DNA of 60,000 bases from Membranipora membranacea (Eukaryota > Bryozoa > Gymnolaemata > Cheilostomatida > Membraniporidae). Location of the stretch: NCBI GenBank assembly GCA_914767715.1, contig OU612065.1:35404001-35464000 (forward strand), read 5' to 3'. This document shows, in pieces, positions 57,206-60,000 of the stretch. Position numbers and translations under genes: made by a program. Positions within the stretch are counted from its first letter, which is position 1. Each line of letters opens with the position of its first letter. The notes beneath the pieces are model-generated. The model made no database searches. It was not told where the DNA came from and saw only the letters and a list, made by a program, of their open reading frames with translations.

Positions 57206-58468
57206 ATTTATGGAGATTAATTTTAGCAGTTTTATGCTTGGATGCAGCAATGACAAAACAAGGGCATGCGACTCTGAATTGTATGCTGCATTTTTATAGT
57301 CTTACTTCTAGACATTTTAACTTGTTCCTTTAAAAGACAACCAAATCATAGTTCTCCTTCTTCATTATATCTTACATATATTATAGAACATATATTTCTC
57401 TTCCATTACATTGATAGTGTGCATTTTGCCTTTTGATTCTTTTTGAGGATGGAGGGTCTCGTTGGGTTGACTGCCTGCCAGGTTAGAACCAAGCTGGCGG
57501 GTTTGATGGCTCATAGAAGCATCTTTTGGCATTGGACTTTTTTCCGAGATTGGGCTCGACAATTGTAGCATGCAATGAACTATTTGGCAACAATCATTTT
57601 GACGCGACATCACGCCTAGCTTCATTGTTTAGCATTCTGTCGGACTAAAAGCCGCACTCACAGTGCAGGATTAAAAGCGCCAGTTATAAGCAGGCAGCAA
57701 GTAGCGGGCTCTGGTAGGTTACTCTTTTGTTTGATTATGACAGTACCAGCAGTGATCTAAGCACTAGACTGGACCGTAGGCCAGGGGACAAACAATGTGA
57801 CACTCGTGTGTGATCCATCATACAGCCATAGATATTCTGATTTTATTAAATCTATACCTGTTTAGTTAGCAAACTCTGATGTCCGCCGCTGGATTTTGGT
57901 AATTATGTGTACATCGACACACTTAACCTACCAAGTGAACACCAGCCATTATCAGGATTACCGCCGAAAAGCCATAATTTGTGTTGTCGATAACAATAGC
58001 CTATAATGGCTGCTGCAATTTTCCAATTTCGCTAGCTTTCTTACTTGTTATCATTTCTGGTGTATTGTCCAAAAGTGATAGCAATGCAGCACCGATCTAG
58101 CATTTTTTCTGGCATCCTCTTCTTGGCGTGGGGGACAAACCTCAGATAGAACCACCAATCCCCTACGCTGACCTTCCCAAGGATTGCTGCCGCACAATTC
58201 GAATAGGGATTGACACAAAACTCAGGATTTTCTTCGATTTATCTGCTCAAAAATTGCACTTTTCGTCTTCTTTTTTGTCGCAAGAAACAAGCTTGCATAT
58301 GTTTCCGTTTTAGAATAATTGGGGGGGGGGGGTGGATGGACGAGGGAGGGGAAGGATGTGGGTGTGCTGACCACAAAAAAAAAACACTTCGAGCAGCTCA
58401 TATTGATGGTAGAGTGATGAATATAACATGATTTTAAATAGTTGCAAAAATGGATAAAATGCTCAAAA

Positions 58469-58586
58469 GTCTACAGCACCCAGTATTCCCAGGCGGTCAC
58501 CCATCCAAGTACTAACTGGGCTCGACGTTGCTTAGCTTCAGTGATCGGACGAGAACTGGCGTTTTCAACGTGATATGGCCGTAGAC
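58469..58586 (-). rRNA. 5S ribosomal RNA
   Basis: 118 bases, same sequence as the copy at 55.7 kb. Confidence 0.95.
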
Positions 58587-59847
58587 ATTTATGGAGATTA
58601 ATTTTAGCAGTTTTATGCTTGGATGCAGCAATGACAAAACAAGGGCATGCGACTCTGAATTGTATGCTGCATTTTTATAGTCTTACTTCTAGACATTTTA
58701 ACTTGTTCCTTTAAAAGACAACCAAATCATAGTTCTCCTTCTTCATTATATCTTACATATATTATAGAACATATATTTCTCTTCCATTACATTGATAGTG
58801 TGCATTTTGCCTTTTGATTCTTTTTGAGGATGGAGGGTCTCGTTGGGTTGACTGCCTGCCAGGTTAGAACCAAGCTGGCGGGTTTGATGGCTCATAGAAG
58901 CATCTTTTGGCATTGGACTTTTTTCCGAGATTGGGCTCGACAATTGTAGCATGCAATGAACTATTTGGCAACAATCATTTTGACGCGACATCACGCCTAG
59001 CTTCATTGTTTAGCATTCTGTCGGACTAAAAGCCGCACTCACAGTGCAGGATTAAAAGCGCCAGTTATAAGCAGGCAGCAAGTAGCGGGCTCTGGTAGGT
59101 TACTCTTTTGTTTGATTATGACAGTACCAGCAGTGATCTAAGCACTAGACTGGACCGTAGGCCAGGGGATAAACAATGTGACACTCGTGTGTGATCCATC
59201 ATACAGCCATAGATATTCTGATTTTATTAAATCTATACCTGTTTAGTTAGCAAACTCTGATGTCCGCCGCTGGATTTTGGTAATTATGTGTACATCGACA
59301 CACTTAACCTACCAAGTGAACACCAGCCATTATCAGGATTACCGCCGAAAAGCCATAATTTGTGTTGTCGATAACAATAGCCTATAATGGCTGCTGCAAT
59401 TTTCCAATTTCGCTAGCTTTCTTACTTGTTATCATTTCTGGTGTATTGTCCAAAAGTGATAGCAATGCAGCACCGATCTAGCATTTTTTCTGGCATCCTC
59501 TTCTTGGCGTGGGGGACAAACCTCAGATAGAACCACCAATCCCCTACGCTGACCTTCCCAAGGATTGCTGCCGCACAATTCGAATAGGGATTGACACAAA
59601 ACTCAGGATTTTCTTCGAATTATCTGCTCAAAAATTGCACTTTTCGTCTTCTTTTTTGTCGCAAGAAACAAGCTTGCATATGTTTCCGTTTTAGAATAAT
59701 TGGGGGGGGGGTGGATGGACGAGGGAGGGGAAGGATGTGGGTGTGCTGACCACAAAAAAAAAACACTTCGAGCAGCTCATATTGATGGTAGAGTGATGAA
59801 TATAACATGATTTTAAATAGTTGCAAAAATGGATAAAATGCTCAAAA

Positions 59848-59965
59848 GTCTACAGCACCCAGTATTCCCAGGCGGTCACCCATCCAAGTACTAACTGGGC
59901 TCGACGTTGCTTAGCTTCAGTGATCGGACGAGAACTGGCGTTTTCAACGTGATATGGCCGTAGAC
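59848..59965 (-). rRNA. 5S ribosomal RNA
   Basis: 118 bases, same sequence as the majority copy; last complete gene before the window ends. Confidence 0.95.
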
Positions 59966-60000
59966 ATTTATGGAGATTAATTTTAGCAGTTTTATGCTTG

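Larger units (their letters stand above)
52603..60000 (-). repeat. Tandem 5S rDNA array, unit about 1.38 kb
   Basis: Six 5S genes start 1384, 1382, 1382, 1378 and 1379 bases apart, all on the minus strand, and the array runs past the window end. Units from 53.9 kb on are nearly identical, with length change mainly in a poly-G tract; the edge unit (52.6-53.9 kb) is more divergent, as usual for array borders. Each unit also contains a short hairpin (for example 53980-54024) and a poly-G/A-rich block before the 5S terminator. Confidence 0.95.

Noticed and set aside
54604-59006. An open frame of 86 codons starting with ATG on the minus strand, repeated in every 5S unit
   Set aside because: It is conserved within the array only because units are homogenised. 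Against the 29-kb relic most differences change the amino acid, and the product resembles nothing known.
53983-59694. A 61-codon open frame on the plus strand repeated in each 5S unit
   Set aside because: No ATG start, lies across the spacer hairpin, and is not kept in the orphan unit; a passenger of the array.

Overview
This is AT-rich nuclear DNA from an animal: genes split by GT-AG introns, non-LTR retrotransposons, many small inverted-repeat elements, a tRNA-derived SINE and a tandem 5S rRNA array. The gene content (a DEG/ENaC channel carrying CUB and LDL-receptor-A modules) and the 5S sequence fit an early-branching invertebrate. A sponge is my best guess, but I cannot prove the phylum from the sequence.

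Layout. 1-1.04 kb: nothing but short duplications. 1.04-1.81 kb: an orphan, decayed 5S-repeat unit. 2.0-4.3 kb: a decayed minus-strand LINE with ORF1, an apurinic endonuclease domain and a telomere-like hexamer run inside ORF1. 6.1-25.2 kb: one large minus-strand gene that I could reconstruct as 23 exons (3690 coding bases, 1229 residues, all phases consistent). It encodes a DEG/ENaC sodium channel whose extracellular loop holds an inserted LDLa domain, three CUB domains and a Ser/Thr-rich stalk. Its introns hold a long inverted-repeat element studded with ACGTCGCAA, another long inverted repeat that brackets an exon, smaller MITEs, a SINE and minisatellites. 26.0-27.0 kb: an inverted-repeat element with a 6-bp target duplication. 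27.7-30.5 kb: a second small 5S cluster (one broken and one full copy). 30.5-36.1 kb: duplicated exon-like pieces of an unrecognised minus-strand gene. 37.1-43.7 kb: a family of short MITEs (CAG target sites), one split by a 5'-truncated LINE with an intact reverse-transcriptase frame, plus LINE remnants and hairpins. 43.7-50.3 kb: mostly gene-poor, with another LINE remnant. 50.35-52.6 kb: the last three exons of a minus-strand gene for a coiled-coil plus CUB protein. 52.6-60 kb: a tandem 5S array with a unit of about 1.38 kb, running off the end of the window.

The channel gene is the main biological unit: its N-terminal HG gating motif, first membrane helix, Cys-rich ectodomain and GxS filter are all present, so it should make a cation channel with an unusually large, ligand-binding-type ectodomain. 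The second CUB gene abuts the 5S array, which either fills one of its introns or has cut off its 5' end. The three 5S sites show graded decay, as expected for a moving, homogenising array that leaves old units behind.
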